NCBI GenBank assembly: GCA_024227565.1 | Contig: JAAEUE010000303.1 | Location: 69,292 to 133,291, forward strand | Length of the DNA stretch: 64,000 nucleotides | Direction: 5' to 3' | Origin: Alphaproteobacteria bacterium | GTDB taxonomy: Bacteria > Pseudomonadota > Alphaproteobacteria > Rhizobiales > CAJQND01 | Shown: positions 36,382 through 43,903 of the stretch, piece by piece | Layout of the letters: each line of letters starts with the position of its first letter | Numbering within the stretch: position 1 is the stretch's first letter | The notes under the pieces: generated by a model | Told to the model about the DNA's origin: nothing | Database searches by the model: none | What the model saw: only the letters and a program-made list of their open reading frames with translations | Position numbers and translations under genes: made by a program

Positions 36382-37641
36382 CTAGTGCCAACCGGGCATG
36401 GGCCCGGCGCCCTTCTCGTCCAGGGCATAGCCACGGCGGAAGCGGTCCAGCGTCAGCTTGGAGTTGAATTCGTGTGGCCGGTCGTTGGCGATGGTGTGGG
36501 CAAAGCACCAGCCCGAGCCGGGCGTTGCCTTGAAGCCGCCGTAGCACCAACCACCGTTGATGTAGAGCCCGTCGACAGGCGATTTGCAGATGATGGGCGA
36601 ACCATCCATGGTCATGTCCATGATGCCGCCCCAGGTGCGCTGGAAGCGCAGGCGCGACAGGCACGGGACCATCGCCTTGCCTTCCGGCAACAGGTGGTCG
36701 ATCAGGTGGAAGTTGCCGCGCTGGGCGAACGAGTTGTAGCCGTCCAGGTCGCCGCCAAACACCAGGCCGCCCTTGTCCGACTGCGAGATGTAGAAGTGGC
36801 CCGCGCCGAAGGTGATCACTGTGTCGATGAGCGGCTTGTAGGGCTCAGAGACAAAGGCCTGAAGCAAATGGCTTTCAATGGGCAGGTTCAGCCCGGCCAT
36901 CTCGGCCAGCTGGCTAGTGTGGCCCGCAACCGCAATGCCCACCTTTTTGGCCTTGATGTCGCCGCGGGTGGTCTGCACCCCAACCACGGCGCCTGAGGCA
37001 TCGCGTTGGTAACCAGTCACTTCACAATTCTGGATCAGATCGACGCCGCGCATATCGGCGCCGCGGGCGTAGCCCCAGGCCACCGCATCATGGCGCGCCG
37101 TGCCGGCCCGCGGCTGCGAGGCGGCCCCATAGACCGGGAAGCGCGCGTTGGGCGAATAGTCCAGATAGGGGAGAACCTTCATCACCTCTTCGCGGTTCAG
37201 GATCTCCCCATCGATGCCGCATGAGCGCATGATGTTGTAGCGTTTGGCAAAACCCTCCATTTGCGACGGCGAATGGAACAGGTTGTAGATCTTCCGGTGG
37301 GAGACCATCGCATTGTAGTTCAGGTCCTTCGACAGGCCTTCCCAGAGCTTCAGAGATTTCTCATAGAAATGCGTGTTGCCGTCGATCATGTAGTTGGAAC
37401 GGATAATGGTGGTGTTGCGGCCCGTGTTTCCGCCGCCCAACCAGCCCTTTTCCAGCACTGCCACATTGGTGATGCCGTGTTCCTTGGCCAGATAGTAGGC
37501 CGTGGCCAGCCCATGCCCGCCGCCGCCCACGATGATCACGTCATAGGCCGCCTTGGGCTCCGGATCGCGCCAGGCGCGGTCCCAACCCTTGTTGCCGCCG
37601 AGCGCCTTGGCGAAGACGCTGAACCAGGAATAGTGTGTCAT
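36382..37641 (-). CDS. soxB: Sarcosine oxidase subunit beta
   Basis: A 419-residue flavoprotein subunit that carries the sarcosine-oxidising site. The FAD-binding Rossmann motif YDVIIVGGGGHGLATAYYLA lies at about 33-52. TARHDAVAWG around H184 corresponds, as far as I recall, to the region of the covalent FMN histidine in corynebacterial sarcosine oxidase. The C-terminal GWCYGGFKATPGSGWCFAHT is a family hallmark. It is the first gene of soxB-soxD-soxA-soxG-MmgE/PrpD and starts 25 bases after the pyridoxamine-oxidase-like gene stops, so that gene may belong to the same transcript. Confidence 0.95.
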   Translation of the reverse strand: MTHYSWFSVFAKALGGNKGWDRAWRDPEPKAAYDVIIVGGGGHGLATAYYLAKEHGITNVAVLEKGWLGGGNTGRNTTIIRSNYMIDGNTHFYEKSLKLWEGLSKDLNYNAMVSHRKIYNLFHSPSQMEGFAKRYNIMRSCGIDGEILNREEVMKVLPYLDYSPNARFPVYGAASQPRAGTARHDAVAWGYARGADMRGVDLIQNCEVTGYQRDASGAVVGVQTTRGDIKAKKVGIAVAGHTSQLAEMAGLNLPIESHLLQAFVSEPYKPLIDTVITFGAGHFYISQSDKGGLVFGGDLDGYNSFAQRGNFHLIDHLLPEGKAMVPCLSRLRFQRTWGGIMDMTMDGSPIICKSPVDGLYINGGWCYGGFKATPGSGWCFAHTIANDRPHEFNSKLTLDRFRRGYALDEKGAGPMPGWH

Positions 37642-37666
37642 AGGAAGATGAGGTCCTCGTCGTGTC

Positions 37667-38131
37667 TCAATTGCTGTGCAGTTGGGTGAAATAGGTCAGG
37701 AACTGCTCTTTCAGCTCCTCTTCGGTGGTACCCACGTCATAGGCCGGGCTGGAAAGAGGCGCAGCCTTTTCCACCTTGATGACCACGATACCCCCTAGGA
37801 TATCGCAAAGCTCACCCCATACCTCGCGGAACTGGGGCTCCAGTTCGACAAATTCTTCTGAACCCGAAGGCGCAAAGTGTGCATCGCCCTTGACGCGAAT
37901 GCCCTTGCGAATGATCGGATCCACAAAATTGACTTCCACTTTTGGCCGCTCGGCGATGTTGCGCACAGTGTTGGGGGACCGGAGTTCCCCAAACATGAAG
38001 TGTTCATCGTCCAGCACCAGGAACGTGCCCTTTGGCGAAACATTAGGGCCGCCGTCCGCATCAACACTGGCTACGAAGCCAAGCTTCTGCTCGCCAATCA
38101 CTTGCTTCATCTGAGGACTCAGACTGGCCAT
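37667..38131 (-). CDS. Pyridoxamine 5'-phosphate oxidase family flavoprotein
   Basis: A 154-residue split-beta-barrel, FMN-binding protein of the PNPOx-like superfamily. GFVASVDADGGPNVSPKGTFLVLDDEHFMF is the classic core, followed by NIAERPKVEVNFVDP. Members range from PLP synthesis to general reductases and haem-binding proteins; this short form is not PdxH. I start at ATG 38131, with AGGTGG about six bases upstream; a longer version to 38260 would run across the divergent promoter. It sits directly upstream of soxB and divergent from the RpiR regulator. Confidence 0.85.
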   Translation of the reverse strand: MASLSPQMKQVIGEQKLGFVASVDADGGPNVSPKGTFLVLDDEHFMFGELRSPNTVRNIAERPKVEVNFVDPIIRKGIRVKGDAHFAPSGSEEFVELEPQFREVWGELCDILGGIVVIKVEKAAPLSSPAYDVGTTEEELKEQFLTYFTQLHSN

Positions 38132-38206
38132 CGGATCCACCTTCATAGGGTCGTGAAGGAAATTCACTAGCACATACGGTTCAATTGTTCTATAGCGATT
38201 ATCAAA

Positions 38207-38222
38207 TGAACCAAATGTTTCA
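38207..38222. promoter_or_regulatory. Imperfect palindrome, candidate RpiR operator
   Basis: TGAACCAAATGTTTCA reads nearly the same on both strands (12 of 16 positions) and lies in the 100-base region between the divergent flavoprotein/sox genes and the RpiR gene, 19 bases before the RpiR ATG. RpiR-family sites are often TGAA-type palindromes, so this is a natural place for self-regulation and control of sox. Confidence 0.5.
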
Positions 38223-38240
38223 CAACCATATGTGCGACTG

Positions 38241-39113
38241 ATGCAAGACCTTATCGACACATTGTCGGAGAATTACCCCCAGCTCAGCCCGCAGCTTCGC
38301 CTGGCCGCCAAACACGTGATGGACCAGCCGGAGGATGTGGCGCTGAAGTCCATGCGCTCGGTGGCGGCAGATGCGGGCGTGGCCCCCTCCACGATGGTGC
38401 GCCTAGCCCAAGCGTCCGGGTTCAAGAGTTACGAAGCGTTCCGCGAGCCGTTTCAAGATAGCGTGCGGTCTGGTGGAACCAGCTTTGCGTCCCGAACCGA
38501 ATGGCTGGTGCAATTGGCCAGCGAAGGCGATACGGGAAAGCTCACCGGCTCTATGGCTGAAGCGGTGATTTCCAATGTGGAAAATGCCTTCCGCGGCGTG
38601 GAAACCGAAACCTTGGAAGACGCCGCCATGATGTTACGGGGCGCCCAGCGCGTGTATGTGTCCGGGTTTGGCGGCATGAGCGCAATCGCCAACTATTTCT
38701 ACTTCGTGGCCCACATGGTGTTGCCGCACCTGGTTCCGGTGGGCGCGTCCGGCGGCACGTCAATCGATGATCTCGCCCACATTGGCGAGAACGATGTGCT
38801 TGCGACATTTTCGGTAGAGCCCTACAGCCGCGAAACCAGCCGAGCGGTGGCCTTTGCCAAACGGCGCGGGGCCAAGATTTTCGCGATCACCGACAGCCGG
38901 GCCTCACCCGCCGGAGCGGCGGCGGATGTGTGTCTGTTCGCCTCCACCACAAGCCCGCAATTCTTTCCCTCACAAGCTGCTGTCATTGCGCTGATTGAGA
39001 CCCTGGTGGCCCTGATCGTGGCCCATGGGGATGAGAAGATCGTTCAATGGATGGACGAACTGGAACGCGTGCGGGCCGAAGAAGGCCTGATTCTCAAGCG
39101 CGGAGAGGGTTAG
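38241..39113 (+). CDS. MurR/RpiR family transcriptional regulator
   Basis: A 290-residue regulator with an N-terminal HTH_6 domain (about 1-75, with AADAGVAPSTMVRLAQASGF) and a C-terminal SIS domain (about 120-250, with VYVSGFGGMSAIANYF). SIS domains usually sense phosphosugars, but several family members control amine or amino acid breakdown. I prefer ATG 38241 over GTG 38232; neither has a clear ribosome binding site. It is divergent from the flavoprotein/sox genes and overlaps the convergent aminotransferase end by 20 bases. Likely target: the sox operon. Confidence 0.88.
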   Translation: MQDLIDTLSENYPQLSPQLRLAAKHVMDQPEDVALKSMRSVAADAGVAPSTMVRLAQASGFKSYEAFREPFQDSVRSGGTSFASRTEWLVQLASEGDTGKLTGSMAEAVISNVENAFRGVETETLEDAAMMLRGAQRVYVSGFGGMSAIANYFYFVAHMVLPHLVPVGASGGTSIDDLAHIGENDVLATFSVEPYSRETSRAVAFAKRRGAKIFAITDSRASPAGAAADVCLFASTTSPQFFPSQAAVIALIETLVALIVAHGDEKIVQWMDELERVRAEEGLILKRGEG

Positions 39114-40287
39114 CTGGGTGAGCGCTCTCCAGGAAATCTCCCATGCGCTCGATGGCTTCGGTGATGGCTTCGCGCGACGCCGCATAGGAGACGCGCAAAT
39201 AGCCTTGGCCATTGTCGCCGAAGCTGCCACCATGCAGCAACGCGACTCCGGCCTCTTCGAGCAAACGCACCGCAAGTTCGGTGGAGTGCCAACCGGTGTT
39301 TTTCACATTGGGGAAGGCATAGAACGCCCCGCCCGGCATGCGGCAGGTAACGCCCGGCAAGCCGTTGAGGCCATCGACCACCACTTCACGCCGTGCCATG
39401 AAGGTCTTCCGGAAACCATCGATGGCGTCGTAGGGGCCGGTGATCGCGGCCAAGGCAGCCATTTGCGCCGGACCGTTGACGCAGGAATGGTTGATGGTGA
39501 TGAGCTTGCGCACATGGTCGATGAGACCCGCCGGCCAGACCCCGTACCCGAGACGCCAGCCGGTCATCGCAAAGGTTTTCGACCAACCGTCGAGCAGCAC
39601 CACGCGGTCGCGCAGCTCGGGCACCTGAAGCAGGCTGGCCGGGCCGCCGTCGTAAATCTGGTGGGAGTAGATCTCGTCGGACAAGATCGCCACGTTGGGA
39701 TGGGCAAGCAACCCCTCGGCAAGCCGGTCAAGCTGGGCCTTGGGCACCACGCCCCCGGTGGGATTTGCCGGAGAATTGACAATGATCAGCCGGGTCTTCG
39801 GCGTGATGAGGGACAAGACCTCTTCGGCATCGAAGGCAAAATCGTTTTCTTCGCGGATCGGATACCCCACTGCCGTCGCGCCGGTGAAGCGCACAGCTTC
39901 GCGGTATGGCGGGAAACCGGGATCAGGATAGAGAATTTCGGTGCCCGCCCCGCCAAACATGGCGCAGGCAAAGAAGATGGTCACCTTGCCACCGGGCACA
40001 ATGATCACCTGGCCGGGATCCACTTCAACGCCTATGCGTCCATGCACATGCCCCGCCACAGCTTCGCGCAGTTCAGGCATGCCCACTGGCGAGGTGTAGC
40101 CGTGAGGCCCGTCGCGCGCGGCCTTTTCGGCTGCATCCAGAATGTGGGCCGGTGGTTGGAAGTCTGGTTGACCGATACCCAGATTAACAATCGAGCGCCC
40201 ATCGCGCGCCAGTTCGGCCGCCCGGTCAGAGACGGCAAACGCACCCTCTTCTTCGAGCACCGTGGCATTGGGGTTCAACGCAACCAT
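39094..40287 (-). CDS. PLP-dependent aminotransferase (class I/II)
   Basis: A 397-residue fold type I aminotransferase. NLGIGQPDFQPPAHI at the start, NSPANPTGGV in the middle, and LDGWSKTFAMTGWRLGY, with the PLP-binding lysine, are typical of the aspartate/aromatic aminotransferase-like group. The substrate is not readable from sequence. I take ATG 40287 because the upstream stretch to 40392 lacks family sequence and overlaps the divergent dehydrogenase promoter. It overlaps the RpiR gene end by 20 bases on the opposite strand. Confidence 0.88.
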   Translation of the reverse strand: MVALNPNATVLEEEGAFAVSDRAAELARDGRSIVNLGIGQPDFQPPAHILDAAEKAARDGPHGYTSPVGMPELREAVAGHVHGRIGVEVDPGQVIIVPGGKVTIFFACAMFGGAGTEILYPDPGFPPYREAVRFTGATAVGYPIREENDFAFDAEEVLSLITPKTRLIIVNSPANPTGGVVPKAQLDRLAEGLLAHPNVAILSDEIYSHQIYDGGPASLLQVPELRDRVVLLDGWSKTFAMTGWRLGYGVWPAGLIDHVRKLITINHSCVNGPAQMAALAAITGPYDAIDGFRKTFMARREVVVDGLNGLPGVTCRMPGGAFYAFPNVKNTGWHSTELAVRLLEEAGVALLHGGSFGDNGQGYLRVSYAASREAITEAIERMGDFLESAHPANPLRA

Positions 40288-40391
40288 ACCTTTTTCGCTC
40301 CCTCGTATTCCCCACAAGCCTATTTGTATCACGGCAGCACACCGCGGCGAGAGAACAATAATCACAACAAACACACCTGGAGGAAATGGCA

Positions 40392-41144
40392 TTGAGGCTC
40401 AAAGATAAGATCGCAATCGTAACCGGCGGAGCCTCAGGCTTTGGTCTCGGCATCACGCAATGTTATATCGACGAAGGTGCCAAGGTGCTGATTGCAGACA
40501 TCGATGGCGCGAAGGCTGAAAGCGAGGCGGCTCGGCTGGGCCCCACCGCCGCAGCCCATGAAGTTGATGTAACCGACAGCGCGGCCGTTAGGGCCATGAT
40601 TGAGGCTGCCAAGAACATCTTCGGCGGGCTCGATATCATGGTGGCCAACGCTGGCCTCGGCCAACGCCCCTGCCCGCTCGATGAAACCCCCGATGAGGAA
40701 TATGACCGCCAGTTCAATGTGAACGTGAAAGGCATGCATTTTTGCTGCAAGCACGCCGTTGAACTGTTTAAAGCGCAAGGCCATGGCAACATCATCGTCA
40801 CGGCGTCCGGCATTGCACTGATGCCGCGGCCCAATTTGGTGGTCTACGGTGCCACCAAGGGCGCGGTTCTGGTTTACGCCAAGGGCCTCGCGATGGAATT
40901 GGCGCCATTGGGCATCAGGGTCAACGCGCTGTGCCCTGCGGCCGGCGACACGCCGATGCTGCAGGAATTCATGGGCGGGGACGAGACAGTCGACAAGAAA
41001 GAATCTTTCCGCACCTCCATGCCCATGGGCCGTTTCATCACAGCGGAAGACATGGGCCATGCGGCGGTGTATCTGGCATCAGAACGCGAGGCCGGTGCGA
41101 TTACGGGCACCGCGCTTGCAGTGGACGGTGGGCGCACGATTTGA
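40392..41144 (+). CDS. SDR family oxidoreductase
   Basis: A 250-residue short-chain dehydrogenase. The cofactor motif TGGASGFG near the start, the DVTD segment, NAG motif, and active-site serine and Y-x3-K in VVYGATKGA are present. A glucose/ribitol-type fold using NAD(P) is likely. I prefer TTG 40392, since GGAGG lies 8 bases upstream and MRLKDKIAIVTGG is the common SDR start; ATG 40386 would leave only two bases. It is divergent from the aminotransferase and followed by the MttB gene, in the same direction. Confidence 0.88.
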   Translation: MRLKDKIAIVTGGASGFGLGITQCYIDEGAKVLIADIDGAKAESEAARLGPTAAAHEVDVTDSAAVRAMIEAAKNIFGGLDIMVANAGLGQRPCPLDETPDEEYDRQFNVNVKGMHFCCKHAVELFKAQGHGNIIVTASGIALMPRPNLVVYGATKGAVLVYAKGLAMELAPLGIRVNALCPAAGDTPMLQEFMGGDETVDKKESFRTSMPMGRFITAEDMGHAAVYLASEREAGAITGTALAVDGGRTI

Positions 41145-41181
41145 AGACCGTTAGCGTCACTTGCCGCCAACTTAGTGACGC

Positions 41182-41200
41182 CCTCGGGCTTGAACCGAGG
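41182..41200. repeat. REP-like single hairpin, copy 3
   Basis: CCTCGG and CCGAGG with the loop GCTTGAA, set in CGCCCTCGGGCTTGAACC. It resembles the first half of the 23.8 kb repeat. It lies between the SDR and MttB genes and lacks a second hairpin. Confidence 0.7.
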
Positions 41201-41236
41201 ACGACAGAATTAGCGCTCGGATGAAGCAGAAAGCCA

Positions 41237-42802
41237 ATGAAATCCATGACCGAACCAGCCAGAAAATCCCGCCGCGCCGGAGGCCGCTCCGCCCGCCATG
41301 TGGCCCGCGCCTCCGCCTTGCCGGACGACATCAAACCGGTGAAGCCTGGCTTTGAGGGTGGGCAATACAAGCCCCTGTCAGAGGCAGACGTACAGAAAGT
41401 CCACAAAGGCGCGATGGACGTTCTGGCCAATATCGGCATGGGCGAGGTGCCCCAGGTTCTGAAAGAAAAAGCCACCGAACTTGGCTGTGAATATGACGAC
41501 CGTGGCCGTCTCCTGTTCTCCAACGCCTTCGTGGAGGACATTCTGGCCGGCGCGGCGCGCGACATCACTTTCCATGGCCGCGACCCCAAGCACGATATCG
41601 AGATCACCGGCAAACGGGTCTATTTCGGCACTGGCGGGGCCGCCGTACGTACCTTGGATTTTGAAAACAACACCTACCGGCCCTCAACCCTGGCCGACCT
41701 CTATGATTTTGCCCGTCTGGCCGACAATCTGGAAAACATCTCCTGGTTTACCCGCAATGTGGTGGCGACCGACGTTCCAGACATTATGGAGCTCGACATC
41801 AACACCGCCTATGCCATTGCGGCGGGCACCACCAAGCCGGTGGGCACCAGTTTCTTTACTGGCGAATATGTCTACCCGGTGGTGGAAATGTTCGACGCCA
41901 TCTTGGGTGGAGAGGGCAAATTTCGCGAACGGCCTTTCTGCAAGGCCCACATCTCGCCGGTCGTCTCGCCGCTGCGCTACGGCGAGGATGCGGTCAGTGT
42001 TGCGCTGGCGGCCATCGATGTGGGCATGCCCATCAACGAAATCATCGCTGCCCAGTCCGGCGCCACCGGCCCGGCGCCCCCAGCGGCCATGCTCGTGCAA
42101 TCTCTGGCTGAAACCCTGGCCGGACTGATCATGGTCAACATTTTCGCCCCGGGCCATCCCACGATCTTCTCCAACTGGCCCTTTGTCATCGACCTGCGCA
42201 CGGGCGCGTTTGCAGGTTCGGGCGGGGAAATCTCGGTCCTCAATGCGGCAGCGGCTCAAATGTCCGGCTTTTACGGCCTTCCCGGCGGGGTCTCCGCCTC
42301 CATGGCCGACGCCAAGCGTCCGGGCGCGCAAGCCGGCATGGAAAAAGCCATCTCGTCACTCGCCACCGGTCTTGCGGGCGGCAACATGGTCTACGAATCC
42401 GCCGGCATGTTCGCCAGCCTTCTGGGTGCCTCGTTTGAGGGCATGGTGATTGACAATGAAATGCTGGGAATGGTGCACCGGGTGATCCGCGGCATCGAGG
42501 TGAGCGAGGAAACCATGGGCCTCAGTGTGATTGAAGATGTTGTATTTGGCGCTGGCCATTTCCTCGGCCACGACCAAACCATCGCCTCCATGCAGCGCGA
42601 CTATCTCTACCCCGACCTTGCCGGCCGCGAAAACACCGACGCCTGGGAGGAAATCGGCGGCGAAGGCATGAGTGATCGGGCGCACCGGAGGGTGCGCGAA
42701 ATTCTGGACGCACCCACCCCGGAGTACATTGATGGGGCCACAGACGCCAAGCTCCGCGAGCGCTTCAACATCCTTTTGCCCCGCGAGCGCATGGGCCGGT
42801 GA
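41237..42802 (+). CDS. MttB-family (trimethylamine methyltransferase-like) protein, non-pyrrolysine
   Basis: A 521-residue member of the MttB superfamily, which transfers a methyl group from a quaternary or tertiary amine to a corrinoid protein. The reading frame has no internal TAG, so it is a non-pyrrolysine form, like the glycine betaine methyltransferase group. Recognisable segments are GEGKFRERPFCKAHISPVVS, AQSGATGPAPPAAMLVQSLAE and GGVSASMADAKRPGAQAGMEK. N-terminal residues 1-30 are basic and probably flexible. No corrinoid protein or corrinoid reductase is adjacent, so partners must be encoded elsewhere. Its stop overlaps the start of the DUF123 gene. Substrate inferred: an N-methylated compound. 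Confidence 0.88.
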   Translation: MKSMTEPARKSRRAGGRSARHVARASALPDDIKPVKPGFEGGQYKPLSEADVQKVHKGAMDVLANIGMGEVPQVLKEKATELGCEYDDRGRLLFSNAFVEDILAGAARDITFHGRDPKHDIEITGKRVYFGTGGAAVRTLDFENNTYRPSTLADLYDFARLADNLENISWFTRNVVATDVPDIMELDINTAYAIAAGTTKPVGTSFFTGEYVYPVVEMFDAILGGEGKFRERPFCKAHISPVVSPLRYGEDAVSVALAAIDVGMPINEIIAAQSGATGPAPPAAMLVQSLAETLAGLIMVNIFAPGHPTIFSNWPFVIDLRTGAFAGSGGEISVLNAAAAQMSGFYGLPGGVSASMADAKRPGAQAGMEKAISSLATGLAGGNMVYESAGMFASLLGASFEGMVIDNEMLGMVHRVIRGIEVSEETMGLSVIEDVVFGAGHFLGHDQTIASMQRDYLYPDLAGRENTDAWEEIGGEGMSDRAHRRVREILDAPTPEYIDGATDAKLRERFNILLPRERMGR

Positions 42803-43251
42803 GCCTTCAAGCTTTGCAGGATGCCCTCACCGCAGCCGGCCTGGCTGGAGAATGGGTGGCCCGTAGCGAGCCGGCCTCGATTGATGTCGGCAAAGGGGCT
42901 TATGTCCTGGCCTTAGAACTCGTGCGCAGGCTCAACCTGGACTTTTCCAAGTTCACTGGCTCAACACTTGAGCCCGGTTGGTATGTCTACTTGGGGAGTG
43001 CCCGGGGGCCTGGCGGCCTGGCCGCGCGCTTGCAGCGGCATTTTCGGGCAGATAAGAAACTGCACTGGCATATCGACCGGTTAACCACAGAGGCCGCTCA
43101 GCTTGGAGGCCTTGTGGTTCCGGGCGGCCATGAATGCGCATTGCGTGAAACCCTGCAGCAGCGCCCGGAATTTGAGCTTGCCCTGCCCGGCTTCGGCAGC
43201 ACGGACTGCCGGCGCTGCCCCAGCCATCTTCTGCGTTTGCGCCCCTGCTAA
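42799..43251 (+). CDS. DUF123 domain protein (GIY-YIG related)
   Basis: A 150-residue protein of the DUF123 family, which is a GIY-YIG-like domain often found alone or fused to DNA repair endonuclease III. LEPGWYVYLGSARGPGGLAARLQRH matches the GIY/YIG core, with WHIDRLT and the C-terminal CRRCPSHLL. The catalytic role is unproven for the family. It starts with GTG 42799-42801, which overlaps the MttB stop as GTGA, so translation depends on MttB. This link to an amine methyltransferase is unusual. Confidence 0.85.
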   Translation: MSLQALQDALTAAGLAGEWVARSEPASIDVGKGAYVLALELVRRLNLDFSKFTGSTLEPGWYVYLGSARGPGGLAARLQRHFRADKKLHWHIDRLTTEAAQLGGLVVPGGHECALRETLQQRPEFELALPGFGSTDCRRCPSHLLRLRPC

Positions 43252-43255
43252 CAAA

Positions 43256-43281
43256 AACGGCCCCCAAAAGAGGGGGCCGTT
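43256..43281 (-). terminator. Bidirectional intrinsic terminator
   Basis: A perfect 10-bp stem (AACGGCCCCC 43256-43265, GGGGGCCGTT 43272-43281; loop AAAAGA) separates the convergent DUF123 and arginine-rich genes. On the minus strand the stem is followed directly by TTTTG and fits the arginine-rich gene; on the plus strand T residues are fewer. Confidence 0.85.
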
Positions 43282-43303
43282 CAATGAGTTTTTTCAGCTC
43301 AGG

Positions 43304-43666
43304 CTAGAAGTCCAGAATGATGGCAGGACCTCCGCCGCCGCCGTAATAGGGGTCTGGCGCGTAGGCGCCATAACCGCCATATCCATACCTCCGGCTCCGC
43401 CATCTGCGGTGACGTCTTCTCCTCCGTCTCCGCCGCCGGCGTCTCCAGCGTCGGCTGCGCCAACGACCGTGATGGGCTTCGGCTTCGTCCGAACCCAAGG
43501 TTAAACTCAACCCAGCCGCCGCTACGCCGAGAGCCGCGAGGCCTCCACCTAACAACATCCGTCTGCGAAGATCCGGCCCATCCGTTGCTGATTCATCAGA
43601 ACCGGCAACTTTTGAACTGATCCCCAACCACAACTGGCTAGGCAGAAGGCTCAATTTCTTGAACAT
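43304..43666 (-). CDS. Twin-arginine exported, arginine-rich protein
   Basis: I do not recognise a named family. The 120-residue product has a twin-arginine-like region (LRRRMLLGGG at 33-42) followed by a hydrophobic stretch to about residue 58 and a likely cleavage site near AEA|HH (64-65). The mature protein starts with a strongly basic stretch of mostly arginine with tryptophans (about 68-93, containing an unbroken run of eleven R) and ends with a tyrosine/glycine-rich tail (94-113). This composition suggests binding to nucleic acid, lipopolysaccharide or another polyanion outside the cytoplasm. Short similar proteins occur in related genomes. It is monocistronic, with a terminator behind it. 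Confidence 0.7.
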   Translation of the reverse strand: MFKKLSLLPSQLWLGISSKVAGSDESATDGPDLRRRMLLGGGLAALGVAAAGLSLTLGSDEAEAHHGRWRSRRWRRRRRRRRRRRHRRWRSRRYGYGGYGAYAPDPYYGGGGGPAIILDF

Positions 43667-43751
43667 AGTTTGGTGCCTTTCTCAATTATTCCCAGGGCAC
43701 CCCCTTCACGACTTAGATTCGCTGAATTTCTCAAATATATCAACACTTTTT

Positions 43752-43779
43752 ATCACATAGTTGTTCATTCTAATGTGAT
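43752..43779. promoter_or_regulatory. Inverted repeat in an A+T-rich promoter region
   Basis: ATCACAT (43752-43758) and ATGTGAT (43773-43779) form a 7-bp inverted repeat with a 14-base spacer in the A+T-rich gap upstream of the arginine-rich gene. It may be an operator; the regulator is unknown. The rest of the 237-base gap (43667-43903) holds nothing else I can support. Confidence 0.4.
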
Positions 43780-43903
43780 CAACACACAAAAAACCACGGA
43801 ATTTGGGCACCCCGGTGCAACTCAGGTTGCTCGATGAGACCCAAAACAGGCCAACGTCATTACTTCAGGTTGTTCAGAATCGCGCCAATTCTGATTCGCG
43901 TTT

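Noticed and set aside
39118-40395. 425-codon open frame opposite the aminotransferase
   Set aside because: It is the full antisense of a clear aminotransferase in high-G+C DNA, has no family sequence and no ribosome binding site of its own.
41237-42802. Pyrrolysine-containing MttB
   Set aside because: The frame is continuous with no in-frame TAG, so this is a non-pyrrolysine homologue.
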